64,000 nucleotides of DNA. It comes from JAEZBP01 sp963832725. GTDB taxonomy: Bacteria; Myxococcota_A; Polyangia; Polyangiales; Sandaracinaceae. A program made the translations under genes and the position numbers. The notes under the pieces were generated by a model. The model was given only the letters and a program-made list of their open reading frames with translations. It was not told the origin of the DNA and ran no database searches. The stretch spans positions 2,542,001-2,606,000 of the forward strand of contig CAWHVG010000005.1 in the NCBI GenBank assembly GCA_963832725.1. The letters run 5' to 3'. Of this stretch, positions 27,040 to 39,320 are shown piece by piece. The first letter of the stretch is position 1, and the number at the start of each line of letters is the position of its first letter.

Positions 27040-28227
27040 TCAGAGGCTCCAGGCGATCCGACCGGTGGCCGGCTCGATCGCGACCAGGTGCGACCCCGTC
27101 GAGACCACGACGTAGCGGCCATCGTAGAAGAACCCGCGCATGCGCGGGATGAAGCCGTCCGGCATCGGCGTGGCGTAGCGCTCGATGCCGGCGTCGGCGC
27201 TCAGGCCGACCAGGGTGATGGGCCCATCGTCGTCTCCGCGCGGCGATCCCGCGACGACCACGACACCCGGGGCCGCCGTGATCGCCAGCGCGCCGATCGC
27301 CTCGCCGCCGACGGGCACGAAGCGGAGGGTCTGGGTCCACTTCGGGCCGCCGCCGTTCTGGCCCGTGACCTCGAGGAAGGGCGTCCCCGGGTTGCGCGCG
27401 CGGAGCTCGTAGTGCGCGCCCTCCATCTCGGCGACGACAGGCTGCACGATCATGTCGATGATGCCGCTCCGCGCGCCGACGGTGATGTCGTCGTCGAGTA
27501 GCCGGCGGTCCGCGCTCCACGCGCACTGGGTGGTGGATCCGTCCGCGAGCGAGACGCCGATCGTTCTCTCGTCGCGGGTCCGTAGTGTGATGCAGGCGTC
27601 GCCCACGCCGTACTTCTGGAGCTCGTCGCTCATCGGGCGGCGGAGCGCAGCGCTCGGCCCTGCGGCCGGATAGATGACGAGCTGGAGCTCTTGCTGCCCC
27701 ACGAGCGCGAAGTGCTGTTCGTCGAGACAGAGGATCTCGTGACCGGAGCGCGGCACGGCATCATCGGTCCAGAGCACCTCTCCGCTCGCACCATCGATCA
27801 GGGCAGGCCGCATCTCGGCCCGGGACGCGGTCCAGGTCGCGGCGCCGATGTCGCGGACCCCGTCACCGTTGGTGTCGGCCAAGAGGCACGCGAGCGAGCC
27901 CACTTGCGGGCTCGTGACGGCGTCCGGAACCGACTCGCCGGAACCCTCGCCGCTTGCGAAGAGCAGCATCGGGACGACCGCCCCCGCCCCCGCGATCCCA
28001 GTCAGCGCGAACATCAGGACCGCCGCCACGACGAGCGAGCGGTTCGGCCGGCTCGGCGACGGCACGTGGGGCGGCGAGGTCCCGAACGGGCCGCTCGGCG
28101 GTGCGCCGAAAGGAGCGGCGGGCGGTGGCGGCGCGACCTGCTGCTGGTTTCCGCAGTACGCGCACCGCAGGACGCCGTATCCGGGAGGGAGCGGCGCCCC
28201 GCACTGACCACAATGCTCGGTTGCCAT
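27040..28227 (-). CDS. zinc-ribbon membrane protein with FG-GAP/PQQ-like beta-propeller domain
   Basis: 395 residues from ATG 28227 (an ATG at 28239 is also possible). The N-terminus is a zinc ribbon with CGQC and CAYC pairs, a Pro-rich linker (about 35-65), and one transmembrane helix (VVAAVLMFALTGIAGAGAVV). The exported C-terminal domain has short propeller-like blades: CLLADTNGDGVRDIGAATW (a Ca-binding-like DxNxDG loop), ALIDGASGEVLWTD, ITLVGLSADAGIERYATP and LVAIEPATGRIAW. The cytoplasmic ribbon plus an outer propeller suggests a membrane sensor or scaffold. No enzymatic motif. Confidence 0.7.
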   Translation of the reverse strand: MATEHCGQCGAPLPPGYGVLRCAYCGNQQQVAPPPPAAPFGAPPSGPFGTSPPHVPSPSRPNRSLVVAAVLMFALTGIAGAGAVVPMLLFASGEGSGESVPDAVTSPQVGSLACLLADTNGDGVRDIGAATWTASRAEMRPALIDGASGEVLWTDDAVPRSGHEILCLDEQHFALVGQQELQLVIYPAAGPSAALRRPMSDELQKYGVGDACITLRTRDERTIGVSLADGSTTQCAWSADRRLLDDDITVGARSGIIDMIVQPVVAEMEGAHYELRARNPGTPFLEVTGQNGGGPKWTQTLRFVPVGGEAIGALAITAAPGVVVVAGSPRGDDDGPITLVGLSADAGIERYATPMPDGFIPRMRGFFYDGRYVVVSTGSHLVAIEPATGRIAWSL

Positions 28228-28313
28228 GTCGGACGTCATCCTGCGAGACCCGTTCTGGGCTCGTCAACCGCCGCTCGGAGCGCCAGTCGATGGAGCCTGC
28301 GGGGAGCCCTGGG

Positions 28314-28748
28314 TCAGGCCTGGGCGCGGACGTGGCCGAGGAAGCCGTCGAGTTGGGCGGCGTCGATCCGGTTGGCCTCCCGGTGAATCCACGCGGCCAG
28401 CCATCCGATGCGCGTCATCCACCCCGTCCAGGGCTCGACCGAGCGGATCCGCGTGCGGCCCGGCCCGGCCTCTTCGAAATGGAACGAGTGCTCGGCGTGC
28501 AGACCGGGGACGCCGCCGGTCCAGCAGACTTCTTCGCCCGAGAGGACTCGCACCACGCGGATCCGCGCCTTGATCGGAGGCATCCGCACGACGAGCCGAT
28601 CACCCGCCTGGAGGGGCCGGCTGGGGCCCGAGAGCGGCCGGAAGCTCTCGGGCATCCATCGGTGCCAGTCGGGGTAGTCGATGAAGAGCTCGAACGCGCG
28701 TTGGCGCGGCAGCTCGACGATGCGCTCGACCTCGGCGGTGACGGACAT
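28314..28748 (-). CDS. SRPBCC family (polyketide cyclase-like) protein
   Basis: 144 residues from ATG 28748. It follows the START/SRPBCC pattern: VTAEVERIVELPRQRAFELF at the start, YPDWHRWMPESFRPL near 30, AGDRLVVRMPPIKARIRVVR in the middle strands, and a C-terminal amphipathic helix (WIHREANRIDAAQLDGFLGH). These small helix-grip proteins bind lipids or other hydrophobic ligands; the actual ligand is unknown. Cytoplasmic. Not clearly in an operon; the next gene upstream, phoH, is divergent. Confidence 0.8.
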   Translation of the reverse strand: MSVTAEVERIVELPRQRAFELFIDYPDWHRWMPESFRPLSGPSRPLQAGDRLVVRMPPIKARIRVVRVLSGEEVCWTGGVPGLHAEHSFHFEEAGPGRTRIRSVEPWTGWMTRIGWLAAWIHREANRIDAAQLDGFLGHVRAQA

Positions 28749-29017
28749 GGGCGGGCACGATAGTCGCCCCGGCGGGGCCTGTCCCGTGGTCGTTCGGCCC
28801 TCTCGCCGACACCCGGTGGTCTGCGCCTCGGCGCACGCTACATCACGGAAGCCGGGATCCAAGACCCGTCTCGAGGCACCTCGCCCCAGCGATGGCCGGC
28901 ATGTCCCGGACCGTGATAGCGTTCAACTCGAAGAGGCAGATGGCGCGACACACCGTCAGAGCGCGACTTCCAATCCACTCCGGCACGGGCGCGTCCCGTG
29001 TGAAGGAGGACATCTAG

Positions 29018-32025
<3,008 letters not shown>

Positions 32026-32034
<9 letters not shown>

Positions 32035-32064
32035 GACAAAGAGTACTGAGGCTCGTTTACTGAG
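32026..32064. repeat. 3'-end echo: gene end and stop codon repeated about 15 bp apart
   Basis: GAGTACTGAG at 32026-32035 (last two codons plus stop of the HD-GYP gene) recurs at 32041-32050, and TTACTGAG again at 32057-32064. The period is 15 then 14 bases. Similar echoes occur after two other genes in this window. Confidence 0.8.
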
Positions 32065-32080
32065 ATAGGGGAAGCTGTCC

Positions 32081-32990
32081 TTGGACGATCGCATCTACGA
32101 CGGAGTGCTGGACTTGGTGGGGCGGACGCCGCTGGTGCGTCTGCCGAGGGTCTCGCCCAAGAGAGGCGCGGAGATCTGCGCGAAGCTGGAGCGGAACAAC
32201 CCGGCGGGCTCGGTGAAGGACCGGCCGGCGCTGTGGATGATCCGAGCCGCCGAGCGCGACGGACAGCTCCGGGAAGGATCGACCATCGTCGAGGCCACCA
32301 GCGGCAACACGGGGATCAGCCTGGCGGCGATGGCGACGCTGAAGGGCTACCGCTGCGTGCTGGTGATGCCGGAGGACATGAGCACCAGCCGGCGGCAGAT
32401 CCTGCGCGCGTACGGCGCCGAAGTGGTGCTGACGCCGGCGCAGGAGGGCATGGCCGGCGCGGTGGATCGGGCGACGCGGATTCTCGAAGAGACCGACGGC
32501 GCGTTCATGCCGAGCCAGTTCGAGAACGCGGCGAATCCGCTCAGCCACTTCGAGAGCACGGCGGAGGAGATTCTGGCGGGCGACCGCCGGGGAAGTGCAC
32601 GCGTTCGTGGCCGGCGTGGGCACGGGCGGGACGCTGACCGGAGTCGGCCGGCTGCTGAAGGAGCGACGGCCCGACGTGAAGGTCGTGGCGGTGGAGCCTC
32701 GAGCGAGCGCCGTGCTCTCGGGGGGCCGTCCCGGGCTGCACGCCATCCAGGGGCTGGGCGCGGGGTTCGTGCCGCCGGTGCTGGACCGTGATCTGATCGA
32801 CGAGGTCGTCACCGTCACCGATCTGGCTTCGGACCGGATGACCCGGCGGCTCGCGCGTGAGGAGGGGCTGCTGCTCGGTCCTTCCTCCGGCGCGAACGTC
32901 CACGCCGCGATCGAGGTGGCCAAGCGGATGGCCCCCGGAGAGCGCGTGGTCACGATCCTCTGCGACGGCGGCGAGCGCTACTTGGTCTGA
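32081..32990 (+). CDS. PLP-dependent cysteine synthase (one frameshift)
   Basis: About 303 residues. TTG 32081, eight bases after GGGGAAG, gives DDRIYDGVLDLVGRTPLVRL. The PLP Lys is K46 in NPAGSVKDRPA; EATSGNTGISLA holds the substrate loop. The frame shifts near 32588 and continues HAFVAGVGTGGTLTGVGRLL, the phosphate-binding Gly loop, then GLHAIQGLGAGFVP and LGPSSGANVHA. It makes cysteine from O-acetylserine and sulfide. The NPAGSVKDR segment is CysM-like and the GLHAIQGLGAGF segment CysK-like, so I give no symbol. It follows the HD-GYP gene by 46 bases. Confidence 0.9.
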
Positions 32991-33345
32991 GGCTGCGCCG
33001 CCGGCGTACCGCGCCGGAAAGGCTCTCCGGGGAAGCTCGCTCGACGCGGTGTGATCCGCCACGATCGAGCAGCCGCGTCACGATCGAGTGGTGGAGGCCG
33101 TATCTCGGTGGTGATGCCGGCGGACCCATCTGGTGGTGATGTTGGCGGTCCGCCATGGTCGCTGTCGCTGTCGGGGATTGCCTCGATTGGGACATTGCGA
33201 ACCGGGCCAACATGGCCTGCGCGCTGGGTGGGGAGACCCGAAGCGCCGGGGCCGATGCGCTCACCCTCCCGAACGTCGAGCGGCACGTCGGGTGCATTGC
33301 CCCGGACGCAGGACTCGCGCGAGGAGTGGGCGCGCGAGAGAACAT
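32991..33345. other. intergenic region upstream of the sensor-kinase operon
   Basis: 355 bases. It shows short direct repeats (CACGATCGAG twice near 33060-33090 and TGGTGATG twice near 33107-33142) but no gene I can defend and no terminator hairpin. Any promoter of the three-kinase operon must be here. Confidence 0.45.
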
Positions 33346-34473
33346 ATGAACGAGCTCGAGACTGTCGATCGCCGATCGAAGAGGATGGCTCGGGTCCTCC
33401 GGGACCGGAGCGAGGTTATTCTGCGCGCTTGGGAAGCCGAGGCGCGTGATCTGGGCCCGATGCGCGATCTCGACCGGCCGGAGCGGCTCGGATCGATGCC
33501 CCGCTGGGTCGCGGTCCTGGCCGACATCACCGACCGGCTGGCGGAGGGCGTCGAGCCTCGGATCCCCGACACGCTGATCGAGGAGCACGCGGCGCAACGC
33601 GTCCGCGCCGGGTTCGACGTGGCGCAGGTCGCCGAAGAGCTCACGATCCTCCGGCGGGTCATCGCCAACGAGCTGGAAGGGGGCGCCGCCGACGCGCGCT
33701 GGTTGGCTCAGGCGGTCGACCTGGTGCTCGTCCGCTGCGTGGACCGCTGCGCCGCGCTCCGAGCCGCGCAGCCGGGCACGGCCGAAGAGCGCGAGCGCAT
33801 GCTGGCTCTGGTGTCGCACGACCTGCGGACGCCTCTGACCGCGATCGATCTGAGCAGCGCCGTGCTGCTGGAGATGCCGCAGGTCACGGCCGACAGCTTC
33901 CTCGAGAAGCAGCTCCGCATGATCCGACGCAACACCGCGCGGATGACGGGCCTGATCGGGGACCTGCTCGACGTGTCCAGCATCGACGCCGGGCGGCTCG
34001 CGCTCTCGCGTGAGCGCTGCGCGCTGGCACCGCTGCTCGGCGAGTGCCTGAAGTCGCTGACGCCGCTGGCCGAGGAGAAGGGAGTCTCGCTCCGGCGGGA
34101 GATCCTCCTCGACGAGGGCGCGGCGGCGCGCTGCGATCGCATCGAAGAGGTGCTCGGCAAGCTGATCGAGAACGCGATCTCGCTCACCGAACGCGGCGGA
34201 GAGGTCAGCGTCCGGGCCGAGCTTCGCGACGGCGAGGCCCGCGTTTCCGTGGCCGACTCGGGCCCGGCGATCGCGCCCGAGGACTTCGAGCGCGTCTTCG
34301 ATCTCTCCTGGAAGGGGAGGCCCGGCCAGCGAGCGGCGGGGATGCGGCTCTTCATCGCCCGCGCCATCGTGGAGGCCCACGGCGGGCGGATGTGGGTCGA
34401 GCAGAACCCGCCCCGCGGAAGCCGGTTCGCGTTCACGCTCCCTCTCCCCGAAGGAGACACGGGTGCGTCATGA
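33346..34473 (+). CDS. soluble sensor histidine kinase
   Basis: 375 residues from ATG 33346. No transmembrane segment. Residues ~1-140 form an all-helical region (SEVILRAWEAEARDLGPMRD, LAEELTILRRVIANELEGG-like) similar to the RsbRD N-terminal type sensing domain found in kinases of this phylum. HisKA: LVSHDLRTPLTAIDLS with H158. HATPase: IENAISLTERGGEVSVRAEL (N box), VADSGPAIAPEDF (G1) and FIARAIVEAHGGRMWVEQNP. The N box has ENA, fit for ATP binding. Its stop TGA overlaps the next ATG (ATGA), so it is co-translated with the following kinase. Confidence 0.88.
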   Translation: MNELETVDRRSKRMARVLRDRSEVILRAWEAEARDLGPMRDLDRPERLGSMPRWVAVLADITDRLAEGVEPRIPDTLIEEHAAQRVRAGFDVAQVAEELTILRRVIANELEGGAADARWLAQAVDLVLVRCVDRCAALRAAQPGTAEERERMLALVSHDLRTPLTAIDLSSAVLLEMPQVTADSFLEKQLRMIRRNTARMTGLIGDLLDVSSIDAGRLALSRERCALAPLLGECLKSLTPLAEEKGVSLRREILLDEGAAARCDRIEEVLGKLIENAISLTERGGEVSVRAELRDGEARVSVADSGPAIAPEDFERVFDLSWKGRPGQRAAGMRLFIARAIVEAHGGRMWVEQNPPRGSRFAFTLPLPEGDTGAS

Positions 34474-36559
34474 GATCCGCATGGGCTCACGGGGCGCGCG
34501 CGGCATCGCGGGTCACGACCGCACCCGTTCCGTCCCGGCCGCTGCCGCCCTTCTCCCAGCTGCCCATCGCGCTCGGCGCACTCGCCATGACGCAGGCCGC
34601 GTTGGCGCTCCTCGCTCCCCTGGTTCGCGCGGACGTCCTGGCCAGCTACGTGGACCGCAGCCGGGACATGGCGAGCAGCACCTCGGTGAGCATCCTGCTC
34701 ATCGGGCTCTCGCTCCTCTTGCTCCGCCGGCCCCGCAGCCGCCTCCGCAAGCTGCTCGGCGCGCTCTGCGCCGGCAGCGCGCTCGCCATCGCCGGTGCGG
34801 TCATGGGCCAGGATCTCTTCACCTCCTGGGTCCGGCACGCGCCGGGCGGCGAGCCCATCCCGCCGCTGGGCTGGATCGCGCCCAACACGGCCCTGACGAT
34901 GATGCTGCTCGGCGCCGCGCTGCTGGCGATCGACCTGCGGCGACCGCGCTGGCCGGTCCACGAGATGGCCGCGCTGGCGGCCGGGCTCATCGGCTTCCTG
35001 GGTCTGCTCGGCTACCTCTATCAGGTCGCCGAGCTCTACTGGTTCGCGCGCGCCACGGCCATGTCGCTGCCCGCGTGCATCGCCGCGCAGCTCTTGAGCG
35101 CCGGGGTGATCTTCGCCCGGCGCGATCGCGGGCTCGGAGGACTGTTGGCGAGCTCCGGGCTCGGCGGTCAAGTCGCGCGACGCCTGCTGCCCGCGGCCAT
35201 CCTGATCCCCACCGTGCTCGGCCTGCTGCGCCTGGCCGGCCAGCGCGCGCAGCTCTACGACACGGAGCTCGGCACGGCGCTCTTGATCGCCACCACCGTC
35301 ATCCTCTTCGGCGGCACCACCACCTGGAGCGCGGTGGTCCTCGGTCGCATCGACACCGCCCGCCTCTCGACGATGCACGAGCTGCGCGACGAGAGCCTTG
35401 CGCTCGACCTCGAGCGCCGCCGGCTGCGCGCCGTGTTGGAGGTGTTGCCGGTCGGGGTCGTCATCGCCGACACGAGCGGGCGCGTCTCCGACGTCAGCCC
35501 CGAGGCGCTCGCGATTGGGGAGAGAACGCACCGATTGTCCAGGACGAATCCGAGTACGCCCGCTTCCGCGGCTGGGACACGGGCACCGGGCGTCCCTACG
35601 CGGTCGACGACTGGGCGCTGGTGCGCGCGTTCTCCCGCGGCCAGACCAGCGTGGGCAGGGAGGTCGACATCGAGACCTTCGACGGCGAGCGGAAGACCAT
35701 CCTCGACTACGCCGCGCCTCTCTACGACGAGCGCGAGCGTCTCGCCGGAGCCGTCGCCGCCGTCGTGGACATCACCGAGCGCAAGCGTGACGAGCGCGAG
35801 CTGGCGGTCTTGCGCGAGGAGCTCGAGGAGCGCGTCCGGCTGCGCACCGAGGAGCTCTCGGCGGCAAACGCCGAGCTGGAAGCGTTCAGCTCTTCGGTGT
35901 CGCACGACCTGCGTGCGCCGCTCCGCTGGATTGACGGTTTCGCGAGCGCGCTGGCCGAGGAGCACGCGGACGAGCTCGGCCCGGGCGGGCGCGAGTACTC
36001 GAGGCTGCTCCGCGACTCGGTGAAGCGGATGCGGGAGCTCATCGACGCGCTCCTCGAGCTCTCCCGGGTGACGACCCGCGCGGTCGAGCGCGAGGAAGTC
36101 GACGCCAGCGCGATGGCCGAGGAGCTGGCCGCCGAGATCGCGAACGAGGCGCCCGAACGCTCCGTCGTGTGGTCGATCGAGCCCGAAGTCGAGGTCCGCG
36201 GCGACCCTCGCCTGCTCCGGGTGGTGCTCGACAACCTGCTCCGCAACGCGTGGAAGTTCTCTCGCGGGCGCAACCCGGCGCGCATCGAGCTCGGCACCGT
36301 CGCTGTCGAGGGTGAAAAGGTCGTCTTCGTGCGTGACAACGGCGTGGGCTTCGACCCGCTGTACGCGGGCAACCTCTTCTCGCCTTTCGAGCGGCTCCAT
36401 CTCGCCGAGGACTTCGAGGGCACCGGCATCGGGCTCGCGCTGGTACGGCGGATCGTCCTCCGCCACGGCGGTCGCGTGTGGGCCGAGAGCCGGCCGGACG
36501 AGGGCGCGACCTTCTATTTCACGCTCGCGCCGCCGCGTGCCCGGAGGCCCGAGCGATGA
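34470..36559 (+). CDS. membrane sensor histidine kinase with PAS domain (one frameshift)
   Basis: About 696 residues from ATG 34470. The N-terminal 260 residues hold about eight hydrophobic helices (for example LPIALGALAMTQAALALLAP, SVSILLIGLSLLLL, MAALAAGLIGFLGLLGYLYQ), then a PAS domain (VLEVLPVGVVIADTSGRVSD) that shifts frame near 35520 to ENAPIVQDESEYARFRGWD. A coiled coil (LREELEERVRLRTEELSAAN) precedes HisKA with SSSVSHDLRAPLRWIDG (His near 479) and HATPase (LLRNAWKFSRGRN, VRDNGVGFDPLYAGNLFSPF, GTGIGLALVRRIVLRHGG), close to the bacteriophytochrome-type kinases. Both ends overlap neighbours by ATGA. Confidence 0.88.
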
Positions 36560-39103
36560 GCGAGGTCGTCCGCGTGCTCTTCATCGAGGACTCCGCGCAG
36601 GACGCCGCGCTGATCCAGCGCGAGCTCCGCAAGGCGGGCTTCACGCTCGACGCGGAGCGGGTGGCGACCGCCGACGCGCTCTCCGACGCCCTCGCGGGCG
36701 AACCGTGGGACATCGTGCTGGCCGACTTCGAGCTGCCGGGATTCGACGGCTTCGCCGCCCTTCGCATGGTGCGCGCGGCCGACGCGATCGTGCCCTGCAT
36801 CGTGGTCTCCGGGCGGATCGGCGAGGAGATGGCGGTCGACGCCATGCGGAACGGCGCCGCCGACTTCGTCCCGAAGGACCGGCTGCTGCGCTTGGCGCCC
36901 GTGGTGCAACGGGAGCTGCGCGAGGCCGAGGTGCGCCGGGCGCGCCTGCGGGACGGACGCCGCATCGCGGCTCAGCAGGCCATCGCGTCGTTGCTGGCCA
37001 GCAACCCGAACATGCGCGTCGTCATCCCCCGCGCGCTGGAAGCGATCGCGAAAAACCTCGATTGGGACTTCGCGTCCTTCTGGCGCTGGGACGGCGCTGC
37101 GCGCCTGCTCCGCTGCACCGCGACGTGGGCGTCGGAGGGGCTCTCGTCGTTCGAGTCCGAGACCCTCGGCGCAGGCACGCCGCCGGGCAGCGGGATGGTC
37201 GGTCGCGCGTTCCAGAAGCGGACGCCGATCTCGGGTCCGCGAGCTCGGCGACGCGCCGGCCGAGACGCGCCTCACGCACGCGCTGAGCGAAGGACTCCAC
37301 GGCGCGCTGGTCGTGCCGGTGCCGGTCTCCGGCGACGTCTGCTGCGCGGTGGAGCTGCTCTCGCGCGCGCCACGGGATCGCGACGCGGAGGTGTTGGAGA
37401 CCACGATGACGCTGGCGGCGCAGCTCGGTCAGGCCATCGACCGCGAGTCGGCGTGGGCCGCGCTGCGCGAGAGCGAGGCGCGCAAGGCGGCCGTGCTCGA
37501 GACCTCGCTCGACGGGGTCGTCACGGCCGACCACCGCGGCCGGATCCTCGAGTTCAACTCCGCCGCCGAGCGCATGTTCGGCTACTCGCGGCAGGAGGCG
37601 GTCGGTCAGAGCTTCGCCGAGCTGATGCTCCCGGCCTCGCTGCGCGATACCCAGAAGCGTTGGCTGGCCCGCTACCTCGCCACCGGCGACGAGTCCCTCC
37701 TCGGCCGCCGCGTCGAGCTGCCCGCGCGGCGCAAGGACCGCTCGGAGTTCCCGGCCGAGCTCACCGTCAACCGGGTGGATCAGGACGGACCGCCGGTCTT
37801 CACCAGTTTCATCCGGGACGTCACCGAAAGCGTGAAGCTCTTTCGCGCGGTCCAGAGCGCGGAGGCCCGCCAGCGGGTCCTGGCCGAAGCTGGCGCCACG
37901 CTCATGGAGTCGCTCGACACCATGGCCTTGCTCCCTCGGCTGGCGAAGCATCTCGCCGGCGAGATCGCGGACTGGTGCACCATCCACCTGGTCGACGAGG
38001 GCGGGGTGATCCGCCAGGTGGCGGCGGCGCATCGCATGCCCGACAAGAGTGAGCTCTTGGACGCGCTGTGGCAGCGGCGGGCGCCTGCGCGAGAGCTCCC
38101 GCTGGGGCCCACGTTCGTGCTCCGGCGGGCCAGCCCGCAGCTCGTGGCCGAGGTGAGCGACGAGGAGCTCCGGCGCCTGGTGCCGGACGAGGAGGAGCTG
38201 GCGCTCGTGCACGAGATCGGCGTCGGCTCCTATCTCGGCGTCCCGCTGGTCGCCCGTGGGACGACGCTGGGCGCGCTCTCGCTCGGGCTCCAGCCGCGCG
38301 ACACACACTTCGGCGCCGACGACCTCGAGCTGGCGATGGAGATTCGGTCGCCGGTGCGCGGTGGCGATCGACAACGGGCGCCTCTACCGCGAGGTGCAGG
38401 ACTCGCTGCGGGCGCGCGACGACTTCATCGTCATCGCCGCCCACGAGCTGCAGACGCCGCTGACGCCGCTGCGGTTGCGGGCGCAGGAGCTCGACCGTCG
38501 GGTCGCGGACCGCGCCGGGGGCACGCTCTCCGCCGACGAGATCTCCGGCACCGTGCGGGCCATCGACCGATCGTCGCGACGCCTGAGCGATCTGGTCGAG
38601 CGCCTGCTCGACGTCTCGCGCGTCATCGTGGGCAGGGTCGAGCTCGAGCGCTCGCGCTTCGATTCTGATCGACCTGGTCCGCGAGATTGTGGAGGAGAAC
38701 ACGGTGGAGCTCGAGCGGAGCGAGTCGGAGCTCGTCTGGGAGCTCCCGCCGGCGCCCGTCGTGGGCTGCTGGGATTGGCGGCGGGTGGGGATTGCGGTCC
38801 GGAACCTGCTCTCGAACGCGGTCAAGTTCGGGCCGGGGCGCCCCATCGAGATCACCGTCCGCGAAGAAGACGGCCAGGTGCGGGTCTCCGTTCGCGATCA
38901 CGGACCGGGCCTCACGCCGGAGGAGCGCCGCCGCCTCTTCGAGCGCTTCGTGCGACCGGCGTTCCGTCCGGCACTACGGCGGGTTCGGGCTGGGCCTGTG
39001 GATCGTGCGCCGCATCGCCGAGGAGCACGGCGGTCACGTCGACGTGTGGAGCGAACCGGGCGAAGGATCACGCTTCTCGTTCGTCCTCCCGCACGCCAGC
39101 TGA
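36556..39103 (+). CDS. receiver-GAF-PAS-GAF hybrid histidine kinase (about four frameshifts)
   Basis: ATG 36556 overlaps the previous stop. The N-terminus is a receiver domain (VLFIEDSAQDAALIQREL, D57 in VLADFELPGFDGF, and FVPKDRL with the conserved Lys). A GAF domain follows, shifting frame near 37230; then PAS (LETSLDGVVTADHRGRILEF), another GAF (about 37860-38340) and a shift near 38348 into HisKA with the unusual H box AAHELQTPLTPLRLR. After shifts near 38665 and 38965 come NLLSNAVKFGPGRPIEI, VRDHGPGLTPEERRRLFERF and HYGGFGLGLWIVRRIAEEHG. A receiver at the N-terminus suggests it takes phosphate from the two kinases before it. No DNA-binding output gene is adjacent. Confidence 0.85.
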
Positions 39104-39320
39104 CCGGACGACGCGAGCCCGAGGGGAAGTCCACCCCCCGCCGCCGGCGGAGCGCTTCGTTCTCAGCGCGGGTCGTCGACAAACGGACCGAGCCGGGCAA
39201 TCGAGACGGTCCCAGCCTCGAGGCGGCGCGAGGAGCTGTGCGCACGCACGGCGACCCGCGACAACGCCCCGGATGGAACCGGATCGGACGCGGGGCGACG
39301 AAAGATTTATCGACAGACCT

